Shown: positions 1 to 8,512 of the stretch, piece by piece | Position numbering within the stretch: position 1 is the first letter of the stretch | How the letters are laid out: every line of letters starts with the position of its first letter | Assembly (NCBI RefSeq): GCF_000768065.1 | Contig: NZ_JRKM01000001.1 | Coordinates: 2,418,001-2,482,000 of the forward strand | Length of the DNA stretch: 64,000 nucleotides | DNA from: Aquabacterium sp. NJ1 | GTDB taxonomy: Bacteria > Pseudomonadota > Gammaproteobacteria > Burkholderiales > Burkholderiaceae_C | Reading direction: 5' to 3' | Translations under genes and position numbers: made by a program | The notes under the pieces: model-generated | Database searches by the model: none | The model's input: only the letters and a program-made list of their open reading frames with translations | Told to the model about the DNA's origin: nothing

Positions 1-744
1 TACCCGCGCACAACCGCAGACAGCCAGAACCTCTACCTCGCCAATGGCACCGACCTGATCGTGATTTCACCCACTGGCTCCATGAGCAAGCTGGGCAACC
101 TGGCTGCAGCGGCTGGCAGGGTGAGCGGCATGTGGGTGTCTCAGAGCTCGGTGCTTGTCCAGCAAACGCTGGACACGACCCAGCCGGGCACCAACGCAAC
201 ACTGACCGCCTTCAGCAAAAGCAATGGCACCGCGACGGTATTGGCGCAAGGTGCATCGCCGTCAGACGGTCAGGTGGTCGGCGTGGTGAACGACACGGTG
301 TTCTTCAGACAGACCGGCACCAACCCCAACGCCTCTTGGCTCTCGGACATCTTCAAGACGACGGCACAAGGCGGCACACCGACTCCCGTCGCGACAGGGG
401 TCTACATCTCCGCCTACATGTGGTCGCCGCAAATCCGCCTGAGTGGCATTGACGTGCTGCAGGTGGTGTGGTGTGAACCGCTGTCGGGCGCGACCGATTG
501 CAGCAACGCACCGCTGCTGAGCTACAACTTGAGCACGGGGCAGAAACTCACCTTGGGCACGGTCCCATTGGACGCCGGTTGGGCCAACGTCGTGGCTTAC
601 GCGAGCAACGAGCCCTTTGCGGCACGGACCAATCTGATGGAGTTGTGGCGCTATGGCGGTCCGCCTGCTTATGGCCGGGACGTGGTCCTCTGGACCTACA
701 ACGCCGACACCGCGAACTCGCTCACCAAGGTCACCACACCTTGA
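1..744 (+). CDS. Hypothetical protein, C-terminal part (5' end outside window)
   Basis: The frame is open from the first base, so only the last 247 codons are seen; the real start lies upstream of the window. The product is rich in Gly, Thr, Ser and Asn and consists of short alternating segments that read like beta strands (for example VVGVVNDTVFFRQTG and PLLSYNLSTGQKLTLG). That is the look of a beta-propeller or TolB-like repeat protein, probably exported. Only two cysteines are visible, close together in the middle. No catalytic motif is recognisable, so no function is assigned. It ends 39 bp before the ParA-like gene on the same strand, and the two could be cotranscribed. Confidence 0.6.
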   Translation, partial: YPRTTADSQNLYLANGTDLIVISPTGSMSKLGNLAAAAGRVSGMWVSQSSVLVQQTLDTTQPGTNATLTAFSKSNGTATVLAQGASPSDGQVVGVVNDTVFFRQTGTNPNASWLSDIFKTTAQGGTPTPVATGVYISAYMWSPQIRLSGIDVLQVVWCEPLSGATDCSNAPLLSYNLSTGQKLTLGTVPLDAGWANVVAYASNEPFAARTNLMELWRYGGPPAYGRDVVLWTYNADTANSLTKVTTP

Positions 745-783
745 GTCACAATGTCCTCCTCGGATGCCAATGAGGAGGACACC

Positions 784-1401
784 ATGCCGGTGATCGTGGT
801 CGCCAATCCAAAGGGCGGCGTGGGCAAATCCACGCTGTCCAGCAACATCGCGGGCTACTTCGCCCGCCAGGGTCATGCCGTGATGCTGGGCGATGTCGAT
901 CGCCAGCAATCCTCGCGCTTGTGGCTCAAGCTGCGCCCCGACAACCTCCCCCAGATCCAGAGCTGGGACATCACTGACGACCACATCGCGCGCCCGCCCA
1001 AAGGCACCACGCACATCGTGCTGGACACACCCGCAGGCCTGCATGGCCCTGGGCTGGACGCCGTGATGAAGCTGGCCGACAAGGTCATTGTGCCCCTGCA
1101 GGCCAGCGTGTTCGACATCTATGCCACGCAGGATTTCCTGGCCGAGCTGGCCAGGCGCAAGAAGAGCGACAAAGCCCAATTGGCCGTGGTCGGCAACCGC
1201 ATCAAGGACCACACCAAGGCCACCGAGCACCTCAAGGAGTTCCTGCAGACGCTGGACATCCCCTTGCTCGGCCTGTTGCGCGACACCCAGAACTACGCCC
1301 ACCTGGCCGCGCATGGCCTGAGCTTGTGGGACGTGGCCGCCACCAAGGTCGAGAAAGACCTGGATCAATGGGCCCCCATCCTCAAGTGGCTCAAGGACTG
1401 A
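784..1401 (+). CDS. ParA/MinD-family P-loop ATPase (orphan)
   Basis: A 205-residue deviant-Walker ATPase. The N-terminus carries PKGGVGKST (residues 9-17) with both the signature Lys10 and Lys15. It is followed by the switch I-type segment GDVDRQQSS and the Walker B-like segment HIVLDTPAG. The family forms ATP-dependent dimers that position DNA, chemoreceptors or other cargo. No parB gene or parS-like site was seen nearby, so this is probably an orphan partition-type ATPase and not a plasmid segregation gene. The start at 784 is chosen over an in-frame ATG at 751 because a GAGGAG ribosome-binding site lies just before it and the protein then begins directly with strand beta-1. The 3' end overlaps the convergent diguanylate cyclase gene by 11 bp. 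Confidence 0.85.
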   Translation: MPVIVVANPKGGVGKSTLSSNIAGYFARQGHAVMLGDVDRQQSSRLWLKLRPDNLPQIQSWDITDDHIARPPKGTTHIVLDTPAGLHGPGLDAVMKLADKVIVPLQASVFDIYATQDFLAELARRKKSDKAQLAVVGNRIKDHTKATEHLKEFLQTLDIPLLGLLRDTQNYAHLAAHGLSLWDVAATKVEKDLDQWAPILKWLKD

Positions 1402-2617
1402 GCTGATCGCCGTCGGCCTGGCCCACCGTCCGGCACTGGAGGGTGTGGCGGCCCGCCGCCTTGGCGGCGTACAAGGCGGCATCGGCCTCATCGGTCAGGC
1501 TCTGCGCACTCGTGGCGCCCAGCGGCACGCACACCGACACGCCGATGCTGACCGTGACATGGGGCGCCGTCAGTGAGGCCTCGTGTGGCAGCCGCAAGGC
1601 ATCGACCTTGTGGATCAAGCGTGCTGCCAGTTCACAAGCACCCTCCGCATTCGTCCCCGGCAGCAGGATGACGAACTCCTCGCCGCCGTACCGCGCGGCC
1701 ACGTCGCCCGGGCGGCGCACCACCCCGCCGATGGCCCCGGCGATCTCGACCAGGCAGTGGTCGCCTGCAGGGTGGCCGTAACGGTCGTTGTAGCGCTTGA
1801 AGTGGTCCACGTCGATCATCAGCAAGGCCAGGCTGGCGCGGTGGCGCCGCGCACGGTCCCACTCGCTGCGCAGGGCCTCGTCGAACACACGCCGGTTGGG
1901 CAGGCCGGTGAGCGCGTCCTTGCGCGCCAGCTCGGCCAGCTCCACATTGAGGCGCTGCACCTCCTGGCGCTCGTGGCTCAGCTGCATGGACTGCAGGAAC
2001 ATCATGCGGTCCTTGTCCTCGCGCATGGCCACCACCGACATCACCACCGTGGTCGTCAGCACGTAATGCCCGAAGAACAGCAGGCCGTAATGGAGGTTGG
2101 CCACCCAGGGCAGGGCCAGAAAGGGCAGCCCGCCAAGCACGCAACCCTTGAGGCAAGCCCGGATGGGCAGCTGCAGCGACAAGGTGCCGATCAGCACCAC
2201 CAGCAAGGTGATGTAGACCTGATTGATCGCCAGGAATGCACTCGCCAGATTGAAGCCCGCCACCACCTTGATGGCGAGGATCAGCCCCAGCACCCAGGGT
2301 ATCCACTTTTCGTAAGACAGGCGCCACGCCGGCTGGTGCGCCACCAGCAAGCCCAGCAGGATCGCCACCACCACCACGCCTTCGGTCGAGAACAGCAGGG
2401 TCAGGTCCGGCCCGTGCAGCTCGGCGGTGTAGAAGATCAGCGTGAAGGCCTGAAAGGCGATGAAGCTGATGGGCAGCAAGGGACCCCACAACTTCACCAG
2501 GCGGTTGAACTCCTCCAGGCGCTGCGCGCGGTAAGCTCGCTGGAGCTCCAGCGGGATCGGGTCCAACCAGCGCCGCTGCTGCAGCAACTGGTCGAAGTCA
2601 TGGCGCGGATCGCCCAT
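1391..2617 (-). CDS. Membrane-anchored diguanylate cyclase (GGDEF)
   Basis: A 408-residue protein predicted to make c-di-GMP from two GTP. The N-terminal 200 residues hold about six hydrophobic segments (roughly 45-65, 78-95, 106-120, 127-150, 157-170 and 177-197). A short helical linker leads into a GGDEF domain starting near DALTGLPNRR (about 234). The active-site motif is GGEEF at residues 311-315. An RxxD inhibitory site (RPGD, 302-305) lies five residues upstream, so product inhibition is expected. The sensor part is not a named domain that I recognise. It lies 64 bp downstream of the DUF3138 gene on the same strand and may be read through from the polyamine operon. Confidence 0.9.
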   Translation of the reverse strand: MGDPRHDFDQLLQQRRWLDPIPLELQRAYRAQRLEEFNRLVKLWGPLLPISFIAFQAFTLIFYTAELHGPDLTLLFSTEGVVVVAILLGLLVAHQPAWRLSYEKWIPWVLGLILAIKVVAGFNLASAFLAINQVYITLLVVLIGTLSLQLPIRACLKGCVLGGLPFLALPWVANLHYGLLFFGHYVLTTTVVMSVVAMREDKDRMMFLQSMQLSHERQEVQRLNVELAELARKDALTGLPNRRVFDEALRSEWDRARRHRASLALLMIDVDHFKRYNDRYGHPAGDHCLVEIAGAIGGVVRRPGDVAARYGGEEFVILLPGTNAEGACELAARLIHKVDALRLPHEASLTAPHVTVSIGVSVCVPLGATSAQSLTDEADAALYAAKAAGRHTLQCRTVGQADGDQLSP

Positions 2618-2681
2618 ACAGCACTCCTCAAGCCATCACGCGCCATGGCGGGCGGCGAACAGCCCGATGGTTGCGCATCCA

Positions 2682-4136
2682 TCAGAAGCTGACCACCACG
2701 GCGGTGCTCAACAACTGGTTGTTCTTCTTGTACGTATTGGACTTGGTGTCCAGGAACACCGGGCCGCTGGCCCAATCGTAGCGGTACTCCACCTTGAACA
2801 CGGTACTCAGGTTGAAGGCGTAGTTCATGCCCAAGGTCAAAGCCGTGCGATCCACGCCCTTGTTCGGGTTGTCGATGTTGCCATCACCGTCGGCATCCAC
2901 CTGAGCGGGGCCGATGCCATTGTGGTCATCAAAGGCCGAGTAGGTCAGCAAGCCCCCACCATTCTTGCTGTTGAAGATGCGATCCAGGCGGACCACCCCC
3001 TCCAGGCGAGGCTCGAACTTGTAGGCGACCAGGCCAGACAGGCCGGACCAGATGGCGTTGCGCAGCTCACCCGTGTTGGGATCAGCGGTGATAGATGCAT
3101 GCTTCTGGCGCCCCCAGCTGGCCTGGCCTTGCACGGTCCAATCGCCACGGATGAAGTAGGCATCGAACTCGAACAAGTCGACACGGGAGCTGCCCGGATA
3201 AGCCACACCACTGCTCGGATCGGTGATGGCGTTCCCGTTGGCATCAAACGCCGCACCGTTGTGCGCCTTCCCATGCACCCCTGCAAACCCGAAGCCCTGG
3301 AACTCGCCCTTGGCATAGTCCACGCGGTAGGCCAGCACCGGCGTCTTTTCGTTGGCGTTGCGCTTGCTGGCGTTCATGTTGGCCACCACGCCCTTGACGA
3401 TCCACTTGTCGCGCGTGAGCTCCATGCCGGCGCCCGTATACGCGGCGGGCAGCGTCAGATCGAACAGCAGGTTGTGCGTGATCAGCTTGTTGAGCGTGGG
3501 CTGCAGGTATTCATAACCGGACCAGTCCGGGATGTGGCCGGCAATGAAGCGGGTCTGCAGGTCGGTCAGCGGGATGGACACCGAGGCTTCGTGCAGGATC
3601 GAGGCACTGCCTTCCGACACGGCCTGGGTGCTGCGTTGCGGCGACAGCGTCAGGCGCCAGCGCGAGCCGCCTTCGGTCTCCTTGATGAAATCGATGGCCG
3701 CCGAACCAATGTAGGAATTGTCATAGGTGTAGCCACCATCACCCACCGAGTTCAGGAACTGGAAGCCCGCCTGGTGCTGGCGCTGGTTGAAGACAAAGGT
3801 CGGGTCCATGTAGCCGCTGACCTTCAGGCCCTTGAAGCCCAGCATGTCGCGCGAGTCTTCCAGGGCCTCCGTCTTGACGGCGATGCGGTTGAAGTCCTGC
3901 AGCTGATCCGGCGTCATGCCGGGCGCGGGGGCTTCGGCTGGCGGGCTGGCTTCCTTGCTCGCCTGCCTGGCCGTCTGCGCCTCCAGCTTCTTTTCCAGCT
4001 CGCCCACACGGGCCTTCAGGGCGCGCAGCTCGTTGAGCAGGTCCTGGGTCGTGTCAGCATGTGCAGGTGCGGCGGCGCTGGCCAGGCAGGCTGCCAGGGC
4101 CACGGGCATCAGGGACCAGGTTGTCTTGTGCTTCAT
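2682..4136 (-). CDS. DUF3138-family putative outer-membrane beta-barrel protein
   Basis: A 484-residue exported protein. The start at 4136 is chosen because AAGGAG precedes it at good spacing and it opens with a clean signal peptide (MKHKTTWSLMPVALAACLAS, cleavage near AHA-DTT). The mature N-terminus is a short coiled coil (LLNELRALKARVGELEKKLE), the arrangement used by trimeric porins. The rest is rich in alternating aromatic strands and ends in Phe, the usual outer-membrane barrel sorting signal. I recall DUF3138 as a Burkholderiales family of uncharacterised porin-like proteins. It follows the potFGHI genes on the same strand (78 bp after potI). A role as the outer-membrane channel for putrescine is a reasonable but untested inference. 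Confidence 0.75.
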   Translation of the reverse strand: MKHKTTWSLMPVALAACLASAAAPAHADTTQDLLNELRALKARVGELEKKLEAQTARQASKEASPPAEAPAPGMTPDQLQDFNRIAVKTEALEDSRDMLGFKGLKVSGYMDPTFVFNQRQHQAGFQFLNSVGDGGYTYDNSYIGSAAIDFIKETEGGSRWRLTLSPQRSTQAVSEGSASILHEASVSIPLTDLQTRFIAGHIPDWSGYEYLQPTLNKLITHNLLFDLTLPAAYTGAGMELTRDKWIVKGVVANMNASKRNANEKTPVLAYRVDYAKGEFQGFGFAGVHGKAHNGAAFDANGNAITDPSSGVAYPGSSRVDLFEFDAYFIRGDWTVQGQASWGRQKHASITADPNTGELRNAIWSGLSGLVAYKFEPRLEGVVRLDRIFNSKNGGGLLTYSAFDDHNGIGPAQVDADGDGNIDNPNKGVDRTALTLGMNYAFNLSTVFKVEYRYDWASGPVFLDTKSNTYKKNNQLLSTAVVVSF

Positions 4137-4214
4137 CTTGCTGTGCTCCTTGTTTGATTCACGATACAAGCGGCAAGCCGAAGGTGTGCTGAAGGCCCGG
4201 ACCAGGCCTTGAAC

Positions 4215-5075
4215 TCAGCCCCTTGTGGCCTGCGCGATTTCCTGTGCGCGCCGCCGCTCGGCACGGGCCAGCGCATAACTGCCCCCCACCACGGCCAGCG
4301 ACACCACGGCGATCACCACCGTGGCCACCGCATTGATGCTGGGGTCCAGCCCCAGGCGCGCACGCGAAAAGATCACCAGCGGCAGGGTGGACGAACCCGG
4401 CCCGGACAAGAAGGCAGCCAGCACCACATCGTCCAGCGACAGGGTGAAGGTCAGCAGCCAGGCCGAAGCCAGGGACTGCGCAATCATGGGCAGCGTCACC
4501 AGGAAGAAGACCTGCAGCGGGCGGGCACCGAGATCCTGCGCGGCCTCTTCCAGCTGCGGGTTGAGGTCTTGCAGGCGCGCCTGGATCACCACCGTGGCGT
4601 AGGCCATGCCCACCAGCAGATGGCCCAGCCAGATCGTGAGCATGCCGCGCTCGGGGTAGCCCAGCGCCCGCTGCACGGACACCAGCATCAGCAGCAGGGA
4701 CAGGCCGATGATGACTTCGGGCATCACCAGTGGCGCATTGATCATGCCCACCATCAAGGTGCGGCCGCCAAAGCGCTTGAACTTCGCCAGCCCCCAGGCG
4801 GCCAGCATGCCCAGCACCACGGCCGAAGAGGCGGTACAAAAAGCAATCTGCAGCGACAACCACAGGCCACCAAGTATCTCGGTGTCTTCCAGCAGCTTGG
4901 TGAACCACTGCAGCGTGAAGCCGCCCCACACCGTGGGCAAGGGCGAGTTGTTGAACGAGTAGACCACCAGCGCCACGATGGGCAGGTACAGGAAGACAAA
5001 ACCCGCCGTCAACCAGGCCCGCGCGATCCATTGCCCGCGCCGCTGGTAAGCCGGTATGGCCGCGGGCTTGCTCAT
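4215..5075 (-). CDS. potI: Putrescine ABC transporter permease PotI
   Basis: A 286-residue inner-membrane permease of the binding-protein-dependent family, with six predicted membrane spans. The opening span (FVFLYLPIVALVVYSFNNS) and the sequence up to EEAAQDLGARPLQVFFLVTLP match the EAA cytoplasmic loop that docks on the ATPase. With PotH it forms the channel for putrescine. Its start overlaps the end of potH by 4 bp (ATGA), implying translational coupling. The length is typical for PotI. Confidence 0.93.
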   Translation of the reverse strand: MSKPAAIPAYQRRGQWIARAWLTAGFVFLYLPIVALVVYSFNNSPLPTVWGGFTLQWFTKLLEDTEILGGLWLSLQIAFCTASSAVVLGMLAAWGLAKFKRFGGRTLMVGMINAPLVMPEVIIGLSLLLMLVSVQRALGYPERGMLTIWLGHLLVGMAYATVVIQARLQDLNPQLEEAAQDLGARPLQVFFLVTLPMIAQSLASAWLLTFTLSLDDVVLAAFLSGPGSSTLPLVIFSRARLGLDPSINAVATVVIAVVSLAVVGGSYALARAERRRAQEIAQATRG

Positions 5076-5995
5076 CGGTGCGCCTCCTGGTCGGCCTGCG
5101 CCTTGTTGAACAGCGCCAGTGGCACCAGGATCAGCAGGATCATCACCACCGCCACGCTCGAGGCCATGGGCCAGTCATTGTTGGCGAAGAACTCGTCCCA
5201 CAGCACGCGGCCGATCATCAGCGTCTGCGGGCCGCCCAGCAATTCAGGGATCACGAACTCGCCCACGCAGGGGATGAAGACCAGCATGGAACCCGCCACG
5301 ATGCCCGCGCGGGACAGCGGCACCGTCACCTTCCAGAAGGCCACCCACGGCGTGGCGCCCAGGTCGGACGCAGCCTCCAGCAAACGCATGTCCATCTTCG
5401 ACAGGTTGGCGTACAAGGGCAGGATCATGAAGGGCAGGTAGGTGTAGACCATGCCCAGCACCAGCGAGAACGGCGTGTTCATGTACTGCCCCGGCCCCGG
5501 GATCAGGTTGGTGGCGATCAAGAGGCGATCGATGTGCAAGGCATCCAGCACCGTGGCCACCCAGCCGCCTTCGGTCAGCAGGCCCTTCCAGGCGTACACA
5601 CGCAGCAGGAAGGAGGTCCAGAAAGGCAGCATCACCATCATGAGCAAGGCGGGCTGCACGGCCTTGGCGGCACGCGCCATGAAGTAGGCAAAGGGGTAGC
5701 CCACCATCAGGCACAAGGCGGTCGTGATGCCGGCGTACTTCAGGCTGGCCAGGTAGGTCTTGAAATACAGGTCGTCCTGCGTGATGAACAGGTAGTTGCT
5801 CAGCTTGACGCGCACCTGCAAGACGCCATCCACCCAGGTGATCAGGTCCTTGAAGGCCACCGTCTCCATCTCGGAAATGCTGATCTTCAGGACGATCAGG
5901 AAGGGCAGCATGAAGCACAGCAGCAGCCACAGATAAGGCACGCCGATCACGCTGCGGCCGGCCCAGGTGAGCTTGGGGTTGCGGATGCTGCTCAT
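5072..5995 (-). CDS. potH: Putrescine ABC transporter permease PotH
   Basis: A 307-residue inner-membrane permease, partner of PotI. It has an N-terminal span (VIGVPYLWLLLCFMLPFLIV) followed by a periplasmic segment and five more spans. The EAA-type loop reads LLEAASDLGATPWVAFWKVTVPLS. The motif PCVGEFVIPELLGG near the C-terminus is characteristic of PotB/PotH. It sits 12 bp downstream of potG and overlaps potI by 4 bp, within the order potF-potG-potH-potI. Confidence 0.93.
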   Translation of the reverse strand: MSSIRNPKLTWAGRSVIGVPYLWLLLCFMLPFLIVLKISISEMETVAFKDLITWVDGVLQVRVKLSNYLFITQDDLYFKTYLASLKYAGITTALCLMVGYPFAYFMARAAKAVQPALLMMVMLPFWTSFLLRVYAWKGLLTEGGWVATVLDALHIDRLLIATNLIPGPGQYMNTPFSLVLGMVYTYLPFMILPLYANLSKMDMRLLEAASDLGATPWVAFWKVTVPLSRAGIVAGSMLVFIPCVGEFVIPELLGGPQTLMIGRVLWDEFFANNDWPMASSVAVVMILLILVPLALFNKAQADQEAHR

Positions 5996-6007
5996 GCCCG
6001 GCCCGCC

Positions 6008-7144
6008 TTATTGCGTCAGCACCACGTGGGCGCTGGGCAACCACCAGGCATAGGCCTCGTCATCCCAGCTCAGGGTGTCGTCCGGGTGGCGCTCGGTGTT
6101 GCTCTGCGTGACCTTGAGGATGGCGCCGCTGGGCAGCTGCAGGTGGTAGAGCGTGTCGCTGCCAAAGTAGACCATGTCCTTCACGCGGCCCTTGACCTGG
6201 TTGTAGGGCGCGGGGGCCATGCCCTCTTCCTGTTCGGGCGGCCTGCGCGAGATGCGGATCTTTTCAGGGCGCAGCGCCACCGTGACCGGCATGCCGGTGT
6301 GGCCGGTGATGCCGTGGCCCACCCAGTGGCGCACGTCCGGGCAGGTGATCTCGACGTGGGCGGCTTCATCCACTTCCAGCGAGCCGTCCATCAGGTTGAC
6401 GTTGCCGATGAAGTCCGCCACGAAGCGGGTGGCCGGCGTTTCGTAGATCTCGCGCGGCGAGCCCACCTGCAGGATGCAGCCCTCGCTCATGACGCCGATG
6501 CGACTGGCCATGGCCATGGCCTCTTCCTGGTCGTGCGTCACCATCACGCAGGTCACGCCCACGGTCTCGATGATGTTGACCAGCTCGATCTGGGTTTCCT
6601 CGCGCAGCTTCTTGTCGAGCGCGCCCAGGGGCTCGTCCAGCAACAAGAGCTTGGGCTGCTTGGCCAGGCTGCGCGCCAGCGCCACGCGCTGCTGCTGCCC
6701 GCCCGAGAGCTGATGCGGCTTGCGGTGCGCGAACTTGCCCAGCTGCACCAGCTTGAGCATGGCCTCCACACGTTCGCTGATCTGCGCCTTGGGCAGCCCT
6801 TCGCGCTTCAAGCCAAACGCGATGTTGTCCCACACGCTGAGGTGCGGGAACAGCGCATACGACTGGAACATCATGTTGATGGGCCGCTGGTACGGTGCCA
6901 GTTGGGCCAGGTCCTGCCCACCCAAGGTGATGCGGCCCGAGGTGGGCAGATCGAAGCCGCCCAGCATGCGCAGCAGCGAGGTCTTGCCGCAACCGGATGG
7001 CCCCAGCAAGGCGAAGATCTCGCCCTTGACGATGTCCAGCGACACGCCATCGACAGCGCGGAACACGCTGCCGTCTTGCGCACCAAAATCCTTGATCAGC
7101 TTGTCGATGCGCAAGAAGGCCTCAGCCTGATCGCCAACGCTCAT
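6008..7144 (-). CDS. potG: Putrescine ABC transporter ATP-binding protein PotG
   Basis: A 378-residue ATPase that powers polyamine import. It shows Walker A GPSGCGKTS, the Q-loop region, signature LSGGQQQRVALARSLA, Walker B LLLLDEPLGALD and the H-loop VMVTHDQEEA. The C-terminal 130 residues form the TOBE-type regulatory domain usual for PotA/PotG. The start at 7144 is chosen because the protein then opens as in PotG homologues. The frame stays open upstream, but that extension lies inside potF and has no family resemblance. It begins 23 bp after potF. Confidence 0.93.
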   Translation of the reverse strand: MSVGDQAEAFLRIDKLIKDFGAQDGSVFRAVDGVSLDIVKGEIFALLGPSGCGKTSLLRMLGGFDLPTSGRITLGGQDLAQLAPYQRPINMMFQSYALFPHLSVWDNIAFGLKREGLPKAQISERVEAMLKLVQLGKFAHRKPHQLSGGQQQRVALARSLAKQPKLLLLDEPLGALDKKLREETQIELVNIIETVGVTCVMVTHDQEEAMAMASRIGVMSEGCILQVGSPREIYETPATRFVADFIGNVNLMDGSLEVDEAAHVEITCPDVRHWVGHGITGHTGMPVTVALRPEKIRISRRPPEQEEGMAPAPYNQVKGRVKDMVYFGSDTLYHLQLPSGAILKVTQSNTERHPDDTLSWDDEAYAWWLPSAHVVLTQ

Positions 7145-7167
7145 GGCAGGGCCCCTTTGGTGATCGC

Positions 7168-8292
7168 TTACAGGCCGGTCTTGAACGAGGTGTAGATGCG
7201 CGTCATCTGGCGACGGATGTCGTTGTTGAGCGCGTCCGGCTGGGCCATCTTCTTCATCTCGGACTCGGGCGGGAACACGGCCGGGTCGTTGGCGATCTCG
7301 GGCTTGACGAACTTGCGCGCCGCCAGGTTGGGGTTGGCGTAGAACACCTTGTTGGTGAGCGAGGCATGCACCTCGGGGCGCATGATGTAGTTCATCCACA
7401 GGTGCGCGTTCTCGGGGTGAGGCGCATCCGCCGGGATCACCATGGTGTCCATGAAGATCACGCCGCCCGTCTTGGGCGTCAGCGTCTTGATGTTCTGGCC
7501 CGTCTTGCCTTCCAGGGCGCGGTTCTTGGCGATGTTGATGTCGCCCGAGTAACCAAAGGCGGCACAGATCGAGCCATTGGCCAGGTCATTGATGTAGCCC
7601 GTCGAGCTGAACAGCGTCACATAGGGGCGGATGGCCTTGAGCACGGGCGGCACGGCCTGGTAATCGGCGATGTTCTTGCTGTAGGCGGGCTTGCCCAGGT
7701 AATGCAAGGCAGCGGGCACCACTTCAGTGGCCGAATCCAGGAAGGACACACCGCAGCTCTTGAGGCGGCTGATGTACTCGGGCTTGAACACCAGGTCCCA
7801 GGCGTTGTCCGGCATGGGCAGGTCACCCAGTGCGGCCTTGACCTTGTCCACATTGATGCCCACCGTGGTGTAGCCCCACATCCAGTTGACCATGTACTGG
7901 TTGCCAGGGTCCAGGCGGGCCAGCTGGGCCATGATGGCCGGGTCGATGTTCTTCAGGTTGGGCAGCTTGGACTTGTCCAGCTTCTGCAGCAAGCCGCCAT
8001 CAGCCTGCATCTTGGCCCAGTAGGACGAGGGCACCACGATGTCGTAGCCCGTCTTGCCGGCCACCAGCTTGGCGTGCACGATCTCGTTGGAGTCGAACAC
8101 GTCATAACGCACCTTGATGCCGTACTCCTTCTCGAAGTTGGCCACCGTGTCAGGCGCGATGTAGTTGGACCAGTTGTAGACGTTGAGCACCTTTTCCTCT
8201 TCGGCGTGGGCACCGCCCAGGGCCGTCAACGCCAGCAAGGCTGCGGCGCTCAGAGGTTTCAAAAAGGTCGTCACAGTCATCCTTGCGGTCAT
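7168..8292 (-). CDS. potF: Periplasmic putrescine-binding protein PotF/SpuD type
   Basis: A 374-residue periplasmic solute-binding protein. The start at 8292 has AAGGAG nine bases upstream and gives a signal peptide ending near GGAHA-EEE. The mature protein opens with the diagnostic VYNWSNYIAPDT. Residues that contact polyamine in E. coli PotF are largely kept (Trp and Tyr of WSNY, Ser-Ser-Tyr-Trp, and Asp of the GDI segment). The Trp of the PotF segment GWAGDV (W244, from memory) is Tyr here (FGYSGDI), and one Phe of the FFD segment is Met. Putrescine is the likeliest ligand, though the preference among diamines and spermidine cannot be read with certainty. It is the first gene of the potFGHI operon. 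Confidence 0.92.
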   Translation of the reverse strand: MTARMTVTTFLKPLSAAALLALTALGGAHAEEEKVLNVYNWSNYIAPDTVANFEKEYGIKVRYDVFDSNEIVHAKLVAGKTGYDIVVPSSYWAKMQADGGLLQKLDKSKLPNLKNIDPAIMAQLARLDPGNQYMVNWMWGYTTVGINVDKVKAALGDLPMPDNAWDLVFKPEYISRLKSCGVSFLDSATEVVPAALHYLGKPAYSKNIADYQAVPPVLKAIRPYVTLFSSTGYINDLANGSICAAFGYSGDINIAKNRALEGKTGQNIKTLTPKTGGVIFMDTMVIPADAPHPENAHLWMNYIMRPEVHASLTNKVFYANPNLAARKFVKPEIANDPAVFPPESEMKKMAQPDALNNDIRRQMTRIYTSFKTGL

Positions 8293-8512
8293 GGTGTCCA
8301 GCTCCTTGAAGTCCTTGGTATTGTGGGCGCATCCGGGGTCCAAGTCCAAGCCGATCGCAGCAGTGGACCAGCCTCACGGCACAAAGCGCCAAGCAATTGT
8401 TGCGCCAAAAGAACGCCCAGATCCCCCACAGGTAGGAGCCGTCGCGATCAGCTCAAACCCTAGAATTTCGGCCGCGCCTGGCGCTCCAAAAACCACATTC
8501 AGGGACCCTCCA

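Noticed and set aside
4137..4214. Hairpin AAGGCC/GGCCTT between potI and the DUF3138 gene as a terminator
   Set aside because: The stem is only six base pairs and no T run follows. It may be a weak processing site, but it does not justify splitting the operon.
8461..8512. Sigma-54 (GG-N10-GC) promoters expected upstream of PEP-CTERM genes
   Set aside because: None of the three upstream regions gave a convincing -24/-12 pair, so no regulatory call is made.
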